Of a DNA stretch of 47,911 nucleotides, positions 34,930 through 46,310 are shown in pieces (the stretch's first letter is position 1; every line of letters begins with the position of its first letter). A model generated the notes under the pieces. The model worked only from the letters and a program-made list of their open reading frames with translations, searched no databases and was not told where the DNA came from. This DNA comes from Rhizophagus sp. LPA8_4_AMF (Eukaryota > Glomeromycota > Glomeromycetes > Glomerales > Glomeraceae). A program made the position numbers and the translations under genes. Location of the stretch: assembly GCA_021464525.1 (NCBI GenBank), contig JADRCO010000150.1, positions 1-47,911 of the forward strand. The letters run 5' to 3'.

Positions 34930-36617
34930 GCATGATCCAAAAAGTGCAACTGTGTACCAGACTTCGTTTTGGCTCCTTATCCACGGGGGAATTCATATTC
35001 ATACAAATTGCAAAGTACTCGCATAGCCACTTGGATCCATTCTTTATTATAATGTTCGCAGACATCATACGTTTCTCCATCTTTAAGATACGTCGTCATC
35101 ACGATTGTACATAACTCTTCTAACGTTTTTTTTCCATACTTTGCCCTCTTTTGCATATCGCTTGGACCAGGTGAGGCGAATAGTTGTGGAGTCTGGTAAA
35201 GGTGTTGAATGGAGTACGGTGCTAAAAAAGGTGTTGAGTACTTTACACCAATAATACATTGTACTCAATAGTACATATGCAAACCTTTTAAGTATGTGGA
35301 GTATGCAATATAAGAATTTTATTATTTAGCTTATTAAATTTAAATAATTAATTAAAAAAGAGTTATGTGCAATTACAATCTAATAATTTTAATTTTTTTA
35401 TTATGTTATATTTCATATTATATTCATATATCTTTGCAAGTTAGTATTCGCCATAGACGTTTAAAAACTTGAAGAAAAAGCAAAAAATTCAGCTCAATAA
35501 TTTAAAAAACAATTTAAAGAACGAAAAAACGCGTTTCAAGCTTTAATAAACGTAAGGTATTATTATAATTTATAACTATAGTGTATTATTAACAATTGTT
35601 GCATATTGTTAATAATTATAGTAGTTTTTTGTTATAGTAGGTTCGCAAATCACATTTTTGTAATACTTCACATGACTGTACCTCAACCGGACTCTACAAC
35701 TTTCTGTATCACTCGCTTGGACCAGGTGGAACTCCAATTCGATCTTCAGTTCATTCTTTCCACTCCACATCGGTGAACAATGATTTGACATTCTCATCTT
35801 CATAGTCCACAATGCAGGAATGGGCATGACCTAATAATATGTCAATATAAGATAAAAAGAATTAAAGAATATAATTTTCGAGAAACTTACTGCTCATAGC
35901 CCATATCTTTAACAAATTCAAAGAGAACATCCTCCGCTATTTTGCCCATACTCAACCCAACTTTGAAGTATCTGGAATAGCGTCATAAGCCACGCGAAAT
36001 GCAACCTTATCAACTTTCCTGTGACATTTTCTTATTCGTCTCATCATAATCATCTTCAGACAATACAATATTTGTTCCGCAGTACGGACAAAATCTGATT
36101 GTTCTAAAGATATTAATCTAAAGCAGTGTTGGGTTTGACATATTAAAGACTGTCCAAAACCTGTCCAAAACTAATAGTTTGGACAAACTTCCAAACACTG
36201 ATCTAAAGAATAAAAAAATGAGAATATTGTTTATCCGTTGCAATAGGAAAATTTATTGTATTATCGTATTTACCTCTGCGTTTTACCTCTGCGTCACAAT
36301 TAAGACAATGAGGAAATTCACTTCGATTATGATTCATCTTAAGATCAATCTACAAAGAGATAGGGAATATATATCCCTAAATTATTTGCTATGAATAGTG
36401 ATAATTAAACAATTCACCTCAATATAAAGATTATACCTCACCTTCCTCGTCCGTTTAATAGATCGGACATTTTTTTTCAGTAGGTCTTTTAAAAAAATTG
36501 TCAATCTCTCTACTCAAGTCCTGCAGAAATATAAGGTAAATAAATATTATGAAAAATATTAAATTACATTACCATTTATGTACCTGCAGTTTTCCGATTC
36601 TCAACACCATCCTCCAT
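34930..36617 (-). pseudogene. Decayed zinc-ribbon gene, lineage-specific, split by a TIR element
   Basis: Minus-strand pieces in order: an ATG at 36617 ('MEDGVENRK') ending at a donor; 'REIDNFFKRPTEKKCP' (about 36525-36465); 'SEFPHCLNCDAE' (about 36325-36275) and 'RFCPYCGTNIVLSEDDYDE' (about 36115-36060), together a CxxC...CxxC ribbon; 'DKVAFRVAYDAIPDTSKLG' (about 36020-35960); 'GKIAEDVLFEFVKDMGYEQ' (about 35950-35893); 'HSCIVDYEDENVKSLFTDVE' and 'VPPGPS' (about 35815-35713). After an inserted element come 'DMQKRAKYGKKTLEELCTIV' and 'DVCEHYNKEWIQVAMR' (about 35160-34970). Several stops are present. I do not know its function; it resembles families of unknown proteins that are repeated in Glomeromycota genomes. 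Confidence 0.5.
35158..35725. mobile_element. Non-autonomous TIR element (542 bp) with 13-bp target duplication
   Basis: 'tcgcttggaccag' stands at 35158-35170 and 35713-35725. Between them, 35171-35712 starts 'gtgaggcgaatagttgtgga' and its other end, read in reverse complement, starts 'gtgatacagaaagttgtaga'. The two ends match at 24 of the first 33 positions without a gap. No transposase is encoded. The insertion interrupts a coding exon at 'PGPS'. The target length is longer than the 9-11 bp usual for Mutator-like elements, so the superfamily is open. Confidence 0.72.
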
Positions 36618-36629
36618 TGTGCTCTGAAA

Positions 36630-38150
36630 TGCCTTTCGGGTTAGGCTAGTTGTTTTTTTCCTTTTCTAATATAGGAATATTATATAATGTGTATATAAAT
36701 AATTTTCCAATAATAGTATTGGTCTTTATTGTTTCAATCAGAGTATCTAGATATTCCATTTTCTAATAAGATCATTTTGTCAGATTGGTTAAGAATTCCA
36801 CAAACAGAATTAAATATAAACATACAATTATATTTTTACGAAGATTATGGATGCGTTGTACAACGCTGGGATCTTTTGAAAATAAAAGAATTATGGAAGA
36901 GTCGACAACTTGACATACCTTATAAATCCTTAAAGCGCGTCCAACTTGACGATAAGACGAGTCTTATTTGTCACATAGGTGTTCAATTTTCTTGATGGTT
37001 GCAATATCAACAAAGTTTCAAATATATTGTCAAATATTTGTTGTGCTGTTAACGTTGGGTCCTTCTTGTATATAAATTTTGTGAAATCTCCAAATGCTAC
37101 TCCACCACTTCAAGGTGGTTTTAGAGAAAAACTCGCTAACTTCGGTGTATGGTTTACAAAGATTTGCGTCCAGTTTGAAATTTTCACTCATCTGTTCATT
37201 ACAATTCATTTGTAGCCCTAGATCCGATACCCCTCGGGTTATCGCCTAGTAGTCGCTTGAAATTTTCATAGCCTGCGACAAGCGAGTTCCATTTTACTCG
37301 GCACTGTGCCGCCGAAACATCGAGATTATAATTATTATATATATGATTAGAGATTCACTCCCACAGAACCCTCTCATCTAACAACAAGTTAATTTGTCGC
37401 AATCATGCGGTTGAGCACACGACGTTCGAGACAATCTTTTTTCATCCAAACTCCTTTGCATGGTAGCTATCCTGTTTTTAATAGCTCTGAGATCCTGTAA
37501 AATTTGAGATTCAACCGATTGTGGCATATTCAATAGCAAATATTAAAATATTTTTGGTGGTAAGCACCAACAGACACCCGCCAAAAGTAGACTCTTTCCG
37601 CAGTCTCTTTTCTTACACGCGTGTTGAATATGGAAGGTTTGCATATAAACCCTGGAGCGTTAACAATCCAGCATCTAATCTGTCCACTTTCGTGTTGAAC
37701 TACCAGTTAGGGCCTGGTGGTCCCCATACAACAAAAAGAGGTGCGTGTACATTGTAAAAAGACACTATGTTATTAAATACTTTGAAGAAATTACGGTAGT
37801 TTTAGTTCGTTAAGAATTTTTTGAAATTTTTTTTTTGGAATATACGGTATATAAGAAATCGATTGTCGCACAGACTATTATCATCGGGTCTTCATCTAAG
37901 ATTTGTTTATCACGTACTAATTTAGCAGTGTTTAATGGTAGTCTGAAGGCGAAATTTTTCTTCTCGACGTCGGTTTACTGGTTTAACGTTCATCCCCAAA
38001 TTTGGTGGTGTAACAATACATTTTTGATCTACTATGTATATATATCATGTTACTTTTCTTATCCATTTGTATCCTAAACGCGAACGCGTAAAGTATAATT
38101 AATTAATAAATCGTAAATTATAAACATCTCTTTGCTATATTTTTCACTTA
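36630..38150. other. Unassigned coding-like fragments
   Basis: Less AT-rich than true spacer. On the minus strand 37109-36930 reads 'GGVAFGDFTKFIYKKDPTLT' and on to 'KLDAL' in one open stretch. About 37510-37390 reads 'QILQDLRAIKNRIATMQRSL'. Weaker pieces lie at 37520-37760. Overlapping + strand frames (36729-36995, 37521-37757) are probably shadows. I cannot name the family, and the pieces are separated by stops. Confidence 0.35.
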
Positions 38151-39620
38151 TTCAAAACATCATTTTCGTTTGAATATAAGTTTAGTAAAACCAAAGGTGC
38201 CAAATATTAGTGACTGTATTACATTTAGAGAGTATATAAAAAAATTACGCCTAGTGTGCATGAGCAAATAGATATTGAAATATATGATCGGGTAGATGCA
38301 AGGTTTAAATGGATTCCAATTGAAGAATGATTTGATGATGAATTAGAAGTTATAATAAATCTTAAATTTACCGAAATAACTCTTAACTCCATCTTCTCCA
38401 TCACCGATTCCACATGTTTTACAACCGAATCGATTGAAGGTTACTACGCAAGCTGTTGGGCATGCTTTATAATGAGCTTATTGTACTTTTTCAAAGAATG
38501 TTGGGTAAGGTTAACATGTTAATGTTGAATTTATTGAACGGCTAACTCAAGTGTTATGGTATAATGATCCACATCTGCCTAAATTCAAAAAACGTAGATG
38601 TATTTACCACAATTATTTGCAGACCTACCTGTCATATACTCAAAACCAGCATTATCACCAGTATTTCATACCTCAAAACACAAAAAATTGAAGCAACCCA
38701 AGAAAAATTAACTAATCAAATTAAATCTTTAGATTTATGTCTTGTATAGACATGGGCCTCTGGTGATCGATGGATTGATGTAATCCCATCTATATTGGAG
38801 CTTCCAAAATGATACACAAGTATATACTTAAGTAGAATACAACAATGGAAAGGGTGGGATGTAGCGTTGCGGTTATATTTATTTTTGAAATCTGCGCAAT
38901 GTCACGACATTTGTTACAACGTTGTATTGTATATAATTAGAAGGAATTTAACCTTGTGTATTAGTTGCAACACGCGTTGCAACGCTGTATTGCTGTATTT
39001 GTAATAATACAACCGCAACTCTAGTGGGATGGAATAAACAATATAGATGTACAAATAATTGATTTTTGTGAGAACGAAGTAAATAGCATTTGTGGAGAAC
39101 TGAGAAAGTTTGCTACCTGAAATGAATAATAATGTCGTAATGCCGTAAAGGAAAAGCATTAAAATATTTCTCCCCAAATTTTTAAAATAATTTAAGGTAA
39201 CGTAGAGGTTGCAAGAAAAGCAATGCTATGAATTTGTCTATATCAATCGCCAAAAAGGTGTTAAAATATTATTCTATATTCAAAATCAGGCATCAATTAT
39301 GAATAGAGTTGCGAATAGCTAACTAATAGTAACATTTTACATTTTAACATCAAGTGATGAAATTTGCCACTAGTATTCTTCCTTTGTGATTGGTATTTTT
39401 CCCATCCATGATTAAAATAATTTCCATTGCACGTCAATCCTTCTTTCTTTATTGGAAAACCAAAAAGAAATTAAGGAGGGAATTTGCCCACCAATCACCT
39501 TATCGTGCGGTTGAAGATGATAAATTTAATCCAAATATAACTGAATCTCTCAAAACTTTTGAAGAAAGTGTTCACATTACGTATGATTGGACCCAAAATG
39601 TGAGATTTCGAGTCTAAATA
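38150..39620 (+). pseudogene. Decayed coding fragments interrupted by a MITE
   Basis: Plus-strand pieces: 'KITPSVHEQIDIEIYDRVDA' (from about 38250), 'YYASCWACFIMSLLYFF' (about 38440-38490), 'LPKFKKRRCIYHNYLQTY' (about 38575-38640), 'SRIQQWKG' (about 38831-38855). After the MITE come 'INNIDVQIIDFCENEVNSIC' (to the stop near 39120) and 'SPYRAVEDDKFNPNITESLK' (about 39500-39560). Stops and frame changes separate them. No family is recognised. Confidence 0.35.
38854..39031. mobile_element. hAT-like MITE (162 bp) with perfect 8-bp target duplication
   Basis: 'gtgggatg' is duplicated at 38854-38861 and 39024-39031. The element (38862-39023) begins 'tagcgttgcggttatattt' and its other end in reverse complement begins 'tagagttgcggttgtatta'. 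An internal palindrome 'ttgcaacacgcgttgcaa' lies at about 38964-38981. The 8-bp duplication and short TIR fit hAT. It sits inside an open stretch: with one copy of 'gtgggatg' the reading 'QQWKGWDGINNIDVQ' is continuous. Confidence 0.82.
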
Positions 39621-39624
39621 TACT

Positions 39625-40915
39625 TTCTTAAATTAGAAATGTTGTTCTCAAGAAATTTTAAGAGGGTCATTTAAAAATATTTATTATTTAATAAATAAAA
39701 ATCATCCCCAATATCACTGAATATCACTAACATGACTATTACTATTATCATCAGAATTTTCACTCCCGATACTATTAGCAGAAAATAAATTATATACTAT
39801 TTCTTTGCCATTATCACTAAATTTTTTCTTTTTTTCTCAAATAATTTTAAATGTCCTTTAAAATTGCCTAAATAATATTATAAAAAAAAATTTTAATATT
39901 TTTTTAGTTAAAATTCTTTAAATTTGATCGCATCCCTTTACACATACCTTTGAATAATTATCGATATCAAATAAAAATGATTTAGTGCCAAAATTAACCA
40001 AAATTCAAATCAATCATAGAATCATAATACTATTAAAAGCAATTCTTAAATTGACTCCATTTTGGTATAAAATGCTGTTGGATTTAAATAATTTATTCCG
40101 TAACTAATTACATCTCCCCCATTAAAATATTTTATTCCCATTCCATTTTATAATCTCTTTCCATCATCGATAACTAGTTCCCCATAAAAATAAGATGAAA
40201 GAAACGCTAAAAAGATAGGTTGGAAAGAATATTCCACCCTGTAATCGGGTTAAAAGTATATTTTATTTACTATTACCATATAACTAAAAAAAAAGAATAT
40301 TTACTTTAAGGAAAATTGAAAGTATTTTTACTAAGACAAAGAATGAAAAATTATCGAGTTATAAATTCGTTTTTTGGTCTTTAACCGATTTTTTCGGTTT
40401 TATTTCAATATTTGTGGAATAAAATTACCAGCTAGAGGTGCTGCAGAATTATCAAAATCAAATGGATCTGTATAATTCATTAAAACGATTGTAATTACAA
40501 TAAAAAAAGTAAAAAATGTTCAAAAATTATGAAACAAAAAATCCAAACGATTAAATAATTTTTAAAGTCTCTCTCTTCATAATACCTTACTATAATATAA
40601 AGACCTAAATTATGATATTTCCAACAACTAGGTAATATCTAAAATATTCAATTGTCATTTTTTTTTGATTTTTTGCTTTTGATTTTTTTAGTAATAATAA
40701 TGGACGGATTATATACGAATTATCTTTTTCAATAATCGACAAAAAATTTCGGGGGATTTATAGCTAAAATCACTCACGTGATCAATGCAAATACTACGGT
40801 CAAAAATTCTTTGGTAAAAAATAAATTTATTTCAATAAATTAAACAGAAAATACAATTTGTAGATATATTAAGAATTATTCTTTAAATTCATTTACGATT
40901 TTCGTAATTCTTCTA
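39625..40915. other. Intergenic; one small exon-like minus stretch
   Basis: Very AT-rich. The minus strand at about 40479-40402 reads 'MNYTDPFDFDNSAAPLAGNF' and then 'IPQILK' with a stop. It has protein-like composition and could be the last exon of an unrecognised gene, but no partner exon was found. Confidence 0.35.
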
Positions 40916-40922
40916 ATGCTTC

Positions 40923-42361
40923 TTATAGATTCAATGACTAAAAATATAATTTTAAATTAAATATTATTCAAGTTTAAATGTAAATGCAAATAATGTTCTT
41001 ATACTTACAGCGACATGTTCTTCTGGGTATCTTAGACCAATAATTTCAATAGAATTAATAATGCTACGAATTTCGGATAATTCTTCAGGAGAAAGATGAA
41101 CATTGACTGCTTTAATATTTTCCTCTAAATATTTAATTTTCTTTGTACCAGGAATTGTAATAATATTATCTCCCTTAAAATTAAAAGTAAATCCGATGAA
41201 TATTTGATTAAATAAATTTATCGTAAAAAAAAAAAAAATTGTTTATTAAATACCTGAGATAAAACCCAAGCCAAACAAAGTTGACTTGGAGCGATACCTT
41301 TCTTCGCAGAAAATTCATTAATTTTATCTACGATCTTCCAATTCTTTGCAAAATTATCACCCATGAAACGTGGACTAATTCTTCTAGAATCACCTGGTTC
41401 AAAATCATCAAATGATTTATATTTTCCTGTTAAGAACCCACGTCCAAGTGGACTATAAGCTACAATTGTGACACCTAATTCACGACATGCGTCTATAATT
41501 CCATTTTGTTCAATATCAAGTGTCCATGGACTATATTCAATCTTTTAATAAAGAGAAACATTAAATGAATTAATTCTGTAAAAATTATATACAGTATATA
41601 GATATATACCTGTAGAGCTGCAATAGGATGAACTTTACAAGCGCGTCGAAGAGTTTCCGCGGAGCATTCCGAGAGCCCAAGATATTTCACTTTACCTTCT
41701 TTAACAAGTTCTGCCATAGCGGAAACAGTTTCTTCAATAGGACTTTTTTCAAAAAAAAAAATGTAATTTATAATTATTTCGTTATTATTTTACAAGCAAA
41801 ATAGATGATTTCATGTTTTGCTTACGTATTAATATCTACACGAAGTTGGTAATAAAGATCGATATAATCTACTCCAAGTCTTTTCAAAGATTTTTCACAA
41901 GCTTCACGAACATATTCACGATCGCCTTTTATACCCTCAAATTCTCCATTGGGACCTCGAACAATTCCAAATTTTGTACAAATAAACACTTCATTACGAC
42001 GTTCTTTGAGAACTTTTGAGATGAGTTCTTCATTGGCACCACATCCGTACATATCCTAAAATAATGATTATAAGCTGATTAACTAAAGGAATTGAGAAAA
42101 CATGTATATTATAAAAACGAGTCTGATGTATATACCGCAGTATCCCAAAAGTAACTTCCTAGTTCAATCGATTTGTTCAATACATTGATGTTTTCTTTCT
42201 CATCGGACGATCCAAAAAAATCACTCATTCCCTGTATTAAATAAATTTCTTTAACAAAAAAAAATTAAAATAAATATATGATTGTTACATACCATACATC
42301 CTAGGCCAATTACTGGAACCTGGACTCCAGTTTTACCTAATTCACGAGTTGGAAGAGCCAT
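40923..42361 (-). CDS. Aldo-keto reductase (AKR13-like) with altered catalytic His
   Basis: Exons 42361-42293, 42231-42136, 42055-41826, 41742-41610, 41541-41254, 41173-41009 and 40937-40923 (15 nt, including the stop) join to 331 aa, the usual AKR length. It starts '[21 protein letters not shown]' and has '[16 protein letters not shown]' (Asp53, Tyr58), 'VFICTKFG' (Lys83), 'VDYIDLYYQ', '[16 protein letters not shown]', '[11 protein letters not shown]', '[13 protein letters not shown]' and 'ITIPGTKK', the NADPH-binding end. The family reduces aldehydes and ketones with NADPH in the cytosol. The catalytic tetrad is Asp-Tyr-Lys-His; here the 'YYQHRVD' motif reads 'YYQLRVD', so Leu126 replaces the His. 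The reading frame is otherwise intact. It may have reduced or changed activity, or Leu126 may be a sequence error. Confidence 0.93.
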
Positions 42362-42369
42362 TTTATTTT

Positions 42370-42941
42370 CTTTAATGAAATTCGATTAAATAAAATTTCA
42401 ATGAGAAAACCAGAAGGCCGACAAGGCAAATATAGATATATATATTTCAAACATCGTGTTTTGCCGAACAATTAACCTAATGTTAGTTGATGTATTGATG
42501 TATTCGTAATTGCTTACCATTTTTTTGTTAGAATCTGGCAAATATTTAAGGGAAAAGTAAATAAAAGTACTTTTTAAGAATAATATTTATATACGCAGTA
42601 GCTTATTAATACTTTTTGTTCAAGGCGTAAGCTTTTTATGGTATCATGTGCATCGGATTATCGGGTAAATCGTGGAGAATTTTAAAATTTGACATAAAGG
42701 AGAGGCCTATATCTTTTAGTAAAAGCGTCATTAAATGACTGAGATAAGAATGACTCGAATTGCTACTTTATGTCATAAGTTTTTCCCGGTCCTATCATAA
42801 CACCGAGGAATAAAAATAAAAACAAATTGTAAATTATCGCTTATACATATATGGTATTACATATATTGTATATTTGACCATTTTTTTAAAAAAAGTATTT
42901 TTTTAATAATGGTTAAATAAAGGCGAAGGTTGGTTACGTAT
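42370..42941. other. Upstream flank of the aldo-keto reductase gene
   Basis: AT-rich, no gene. It holds the promoter region of the minus-strand reductase and ends at the left terminus of a mobile element. Confidence 0.45.
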
Positions 42942-43384
42942 CGGGGTTGGAACCGTCCAAAAAACATTAACCGGTTAATTAACCGGTTAATATTAAAAAA
43001 TCTAAAAAATTTTTTGCTGCAAATTGTATAATCATGTGTTTTTCTTAAAAAAATTTCCTAACTTTCACAATTCTAAATATAATCATGTATTTTTCCTAAG
43101 AAAAATTTCCTAATTCAGTAAAATTCCTAAAGTTAGGAAATTATTTTAGGAAAAATACATGATTATGCAAATTGTACCAATTTTTAATTTGTTATTAAAA
43201 TAAGAAAAAAAAATAGAAAAAATTCGGCATTAAAACTTCAAGTTTAGGAACACGTGACCGCAATTGACATGTCTTTGGGCCGCATTATATAAATCTGACC
43301 AGAATTATGGTAAATATATTTTTAACCGGTTAACCGATTTTCAAAATTCTTTAACCGATTAACATTAACCGGTTCCCATCCCTA
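42942..43384. mobile_element. hAT-like non-autonomous element (about 443 bp) with inner hairpin
   Basis: The left end reads 'ggggttggaaccg' and then 'attaaccggttaattaaccg'. The right end in reverse complement reads 'agggatgggaaccggttaat'. Both carry repeated 'aaccggttaa' words. A terminus of type 'AGGGnTGGGAACCGG' is typical of hAT elements. Inside lies a 19-bp perfect inverted repeat (43080-43098 and 43147-43165) nested around a second one (43104-43113 and 43133-43142). No coding sequence; no clear target duplication. Confidence 0.65.
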
Positions 43385-43389
43385 GCTTC

Positions 43390-44110
43390 GTAACAGTTTG
43401 AGGAACATTTTGAACTATTATGCAAAATGCGCAGCTGGATCACTCCTGATCTAATTTAACTACCCTGGACCTTTACCCGTGGGTAAGGGTCTATACTCTA
43501 TATGCCTAAAGCCCTAAACTACCCTGGACCTTTGTATCAATTAGGTATACGTAAGTTTGACCGAAATCAAGCAGCATTAAGAGGACCTTTTCATTTCTAT
43601 TAAGAAACTTACTTTTATACAATTTTATAAAAAAAATTTACAATATCGACTGTCTACCCTATAATATAAATTATCAAATTAGAACAATGTATCAATTTTA
43701 AACTTATGTAATTTAAATGTCACGCGGGCAAACAATTGATTAAACTGTTTAAAAAAGATTCAACATCATTTGTAAAATACTGTCGTGCAAGTCATTAGAC
43801 TGTGGAAGTTTAGTAAATCACGTGAGATGAATTATTTGTTTGTTGATTTGATGATTTTGGTAAGATTTGTAATAATCGAAAAAATGAGATTATATAATGA
43901 TTATAATTATAAATAGTATAATCAACAATAATTGGTGGGAAAATAACATTATTAAGGCAAAAAAAAAAAAATAATGGTTATACTTATTTATGATTATTTC
44001 ATGTAAAAGAATCTAAACCAACTAAAGTTAATATTGTAATATCAATCATAAGATCATTGAGATATGACGTCTTCAGAGTTTAAATATACTACGCTAATGT
44101 CGGTAAGCAA
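43390..44110. other. Intergenic with a 17-bp direct repeat
   Basis: 'aactaccctggaccttt' occurs at 43458-43474 and again, identically, at 43517-43533. 'tacccgtgggta' (about 43475) is a palindrome between them. This is perhaps a small element remnant. The remainder is AT-rich 5' flank of the F-box gene. Confidence 0.5.
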
Positions 44111-44163
44111 ATCAATTGATCAACAAACTTTTTAACCACAACGGTTGGTTTTCTTTAAAAAAA

Positions 44164-45750
44164 ATGCCAAAACTTTTGATTGAAATTATAACAGAAATTC
44201 TTAATTACGTTGAAGAAGATGATATAAATACATTACATTCTATAATATTAATCAATAAAGATTGGTGTCAAGTTGGAATTTCATATTTATGGAAGAAACC
44301 TTTCAACAATGTAAAATATCCTTTTAAAAATTTTTATAAAATAATCACAATAATTTTATTTTACCTTGATGAGAAACAAAAACATATTCTTAAAATAAAA
44401 GATAATCGTATTGGAATACCTACAAAAATTTTATTTGATTATCCATATTTTATTAAACAATTAGATTTTAATAAATTATTAAATTTAATTAAAATCTGGT
44501 TGAATAATAATAAATTATTTCGTCCAAATTTAGAAAAAAATCATTTTATTAATAATAATGAATATTTTATTTATGATTATTCTATAAATTATTCAATAGA
44601 AGGAAAAGAAATGTTGGCATTTTTTGAATTAATTTTTTATATAATTATTAAAAGAAGCAAAGGGATAGAAAATCTATTCATAGATATCAATAAGACTTTT
44701 TTCATTCCTAATGATTATTTTGGTATACTTTTTAAAGGTATAAAAGAAGATAATAATAGATGTTTTATTGGATTAAAAGAATTAATATGTGATGGAAATT
44801 TTCATAAAGCATTTATAATTGATAAGATTAAAGAATGTTCACATGAAATAAATCATTTAAAATTTTATCCTTGGGAGAGTTCTACTTATTTAACTTGGAA
44901 TGATGATTTAAAATCAAAGAATATAAAAGAATTATTACAAGTTCAAAAGTGTCTTAAATCTTTAACTTATTCAACTGGTTCAAATTTTGGAAGGGATACT
45001 ATAAAAGGTTTACAAGGAATGATTGAAGATTCTTTGGAAATTTTTAAAATTCATGGAGATATAATTACAAATGATGAATTAAAATATCTAAAAAATTGTA
45101 AAAAATTAAAGAAATTATCTTTTGTGTTGACTGATTTTAATGTTCCTATCAATACTTTATCAAATATTATATATTCTGAACTTGAAGTAATAGAATTTAC
45201 TTGTTGTGATTTTACAATTGATGCTTTAGAAAACATGAAATTATTTATAAAAAATAATGGAAAGAATTTAAAAGAATTTCAATTAAATCAAAATCTTTCA
45301 GGAATACCAGGAATTTTACTTTCATTTTCAGAGAATTGTTATAATCTGGTAAATATTTTTGTAAATATTAGAGATAGGGATAATATGTTATTATTATTAA
45401 AAATAATGAGTCAATGTAAGAATTTACAAAAAATTCATGTAGGATATGATGGAAACCCTAAATTTTTAGCAGATCCATTCATGAACGAATTCACTCACCT
45501 TTGTTCTTCAAATCTTGTAGAATTAAATTTATCAAATTGGAGAATATCATTAGATATATTTGAAACTGTTATAGAGAAATGGGTCACATTTTTGAAGGTA
45601 TTAAAAATTTCTTGTGATGGAGACATTAAATATTTAGAAATTCTGGTACAAATATTTTCAGAATTACATGGTAGGATCTTGAAAGGTTTTAGCATCCAAG
45701 AGGATGATTACGATTTTGATAATCTTAAACTAGTTGAGATGACGTGGTAG
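44164..45750 (+). CDS. F-box protein with leucine-rich repeat-like body
   Basis: Single exon. I start at the ATG at 44164 (528 aa) because 'MPKLLIEIITEILNYV' is the usual beginning of Glomeromycota F-box proteins; an in-frame ATG at 44116 would add 16 residues. The F-box runs to about residue 50 ('INKDWCQVGISYLWKKPFNN') and would bind Skp1 in an SCF ubiquitin ligase. The remainder has repeated leucine-rich segments ('CKKLKKLSFVLTDF', 'CKNLQKIHVGYDG', 'NLVELNLSNWRISLD'), probably the substrate-recognition surface. Unlike the F-box gene at 10.5-11.9 kb it is very AT-rich and has no acidic tail. Substrate unknown. Confidence 0.9.
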   Translation: MPKLLIEIITEILNYVEEDDINTLHSIILINKDWCQVGISYLWKKPFNNVKYPFKNFYKIITIILFYLDEKQKHILKIKDNRIGIPTKILFDYPYFIKQLDFNKLLNLIKIWLNNNKLFRPNLEKNHFINNNEYFIYDYSINYSIEGKEMLAFFELIFYIIIKRSKGIENLFIDINKTFFIPNDYFGILFKGIKEDNNRCFIGLKELICDGNFHKAFIIDKIKECSHEINHLKFYPWESSTYLTWNDDLKSKNIKELLQVQKCLKSLTYSTGSNFGRDTIKGLQGMIEDSLEIFKIHGDIITNDELKYLKNCKKLKKLSFVLTDFNVPINTLSNIIYSELEVIEFTCCDFTIDALENMKLFIKNNGKNLKEFQLNQNLSGIPGILLSFSENCYNLVNIFVNIRDRDNMLLLLKIMSQCKNLQKIHVGYDGNPKFLADPFMNEFTHLCSSNLVELNLSNWRISLDIFETVIEKWVTFLKVLKISCDGDIKYLEILVQIFSELHGRILKGFSIQEDDYDFDNLKLVEMTW

Positions 45751-46310
45751 TAAGTGGCTAGTGGGTTAATGGGCTAGTAGGTTAGTGAATTAGTGAATGT
45801 TAGTTAATTAGAGAATTAGCGAATTTGTGAATTTGTGTATTAGTTAATTAATGAATTAATAAATTAGCAAATTAGAGAATTAATGGTTAGTGGCTAATGG
45901 GGTTAGTGGGCTAGTGATCTAGTGGGTTATGTACTGTAGTGTATCCTGTATGTATTATGTATTGTAAGTAATGTGAGTTATATGCCTGTGTATCCTGAGT
46001 ATATTGTACGTACTGTGACTTGCCGTATGTATCGTAATCCTGTATGTGTATTGTGACTTTCGTATTCTGTGCGTATTGTGACTTGTATGTATAATATCCT
46101 GTCTGTGTTGTATAGATAGTAAGACCTCCATTGTTGATGCTAAAAATTGGTAAGTATTTTCATATAAAGTATAGCTGATATTTGACCATACCATTATCGT
46201 CGTACCGTCGTATACGTATCGTATTCCTATAGTGTATGTATCGTATCATGTATGTATCGTTTCCTGTGTATCATATCTATCATATCTTGCATGTAATAGT
46301 ATGATGCTGA
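45751..46310. repeat. Degenerate minisatellite blocks 3' of the F-box gene
   Basis: 45755-45928 is built from variants of 'gaattagt' and 'gggttagtg'. 45930-46125 and 46197-46300 are built from variants of 'tgtgtatcctgtatgtat' and 'gtatcgta'. A stretch of about 75 nt of unrelated DNA separates the last two blocks. No coding potential beyond short shadow frames. Confidence 0.7.

Noticed and set aside
36729-36995. 88-aa plus-strand frame
   Set aside because: It overlaps an open minus-strand stretch that looks more protein-like, and no homology is recognised in either direction with confidence.
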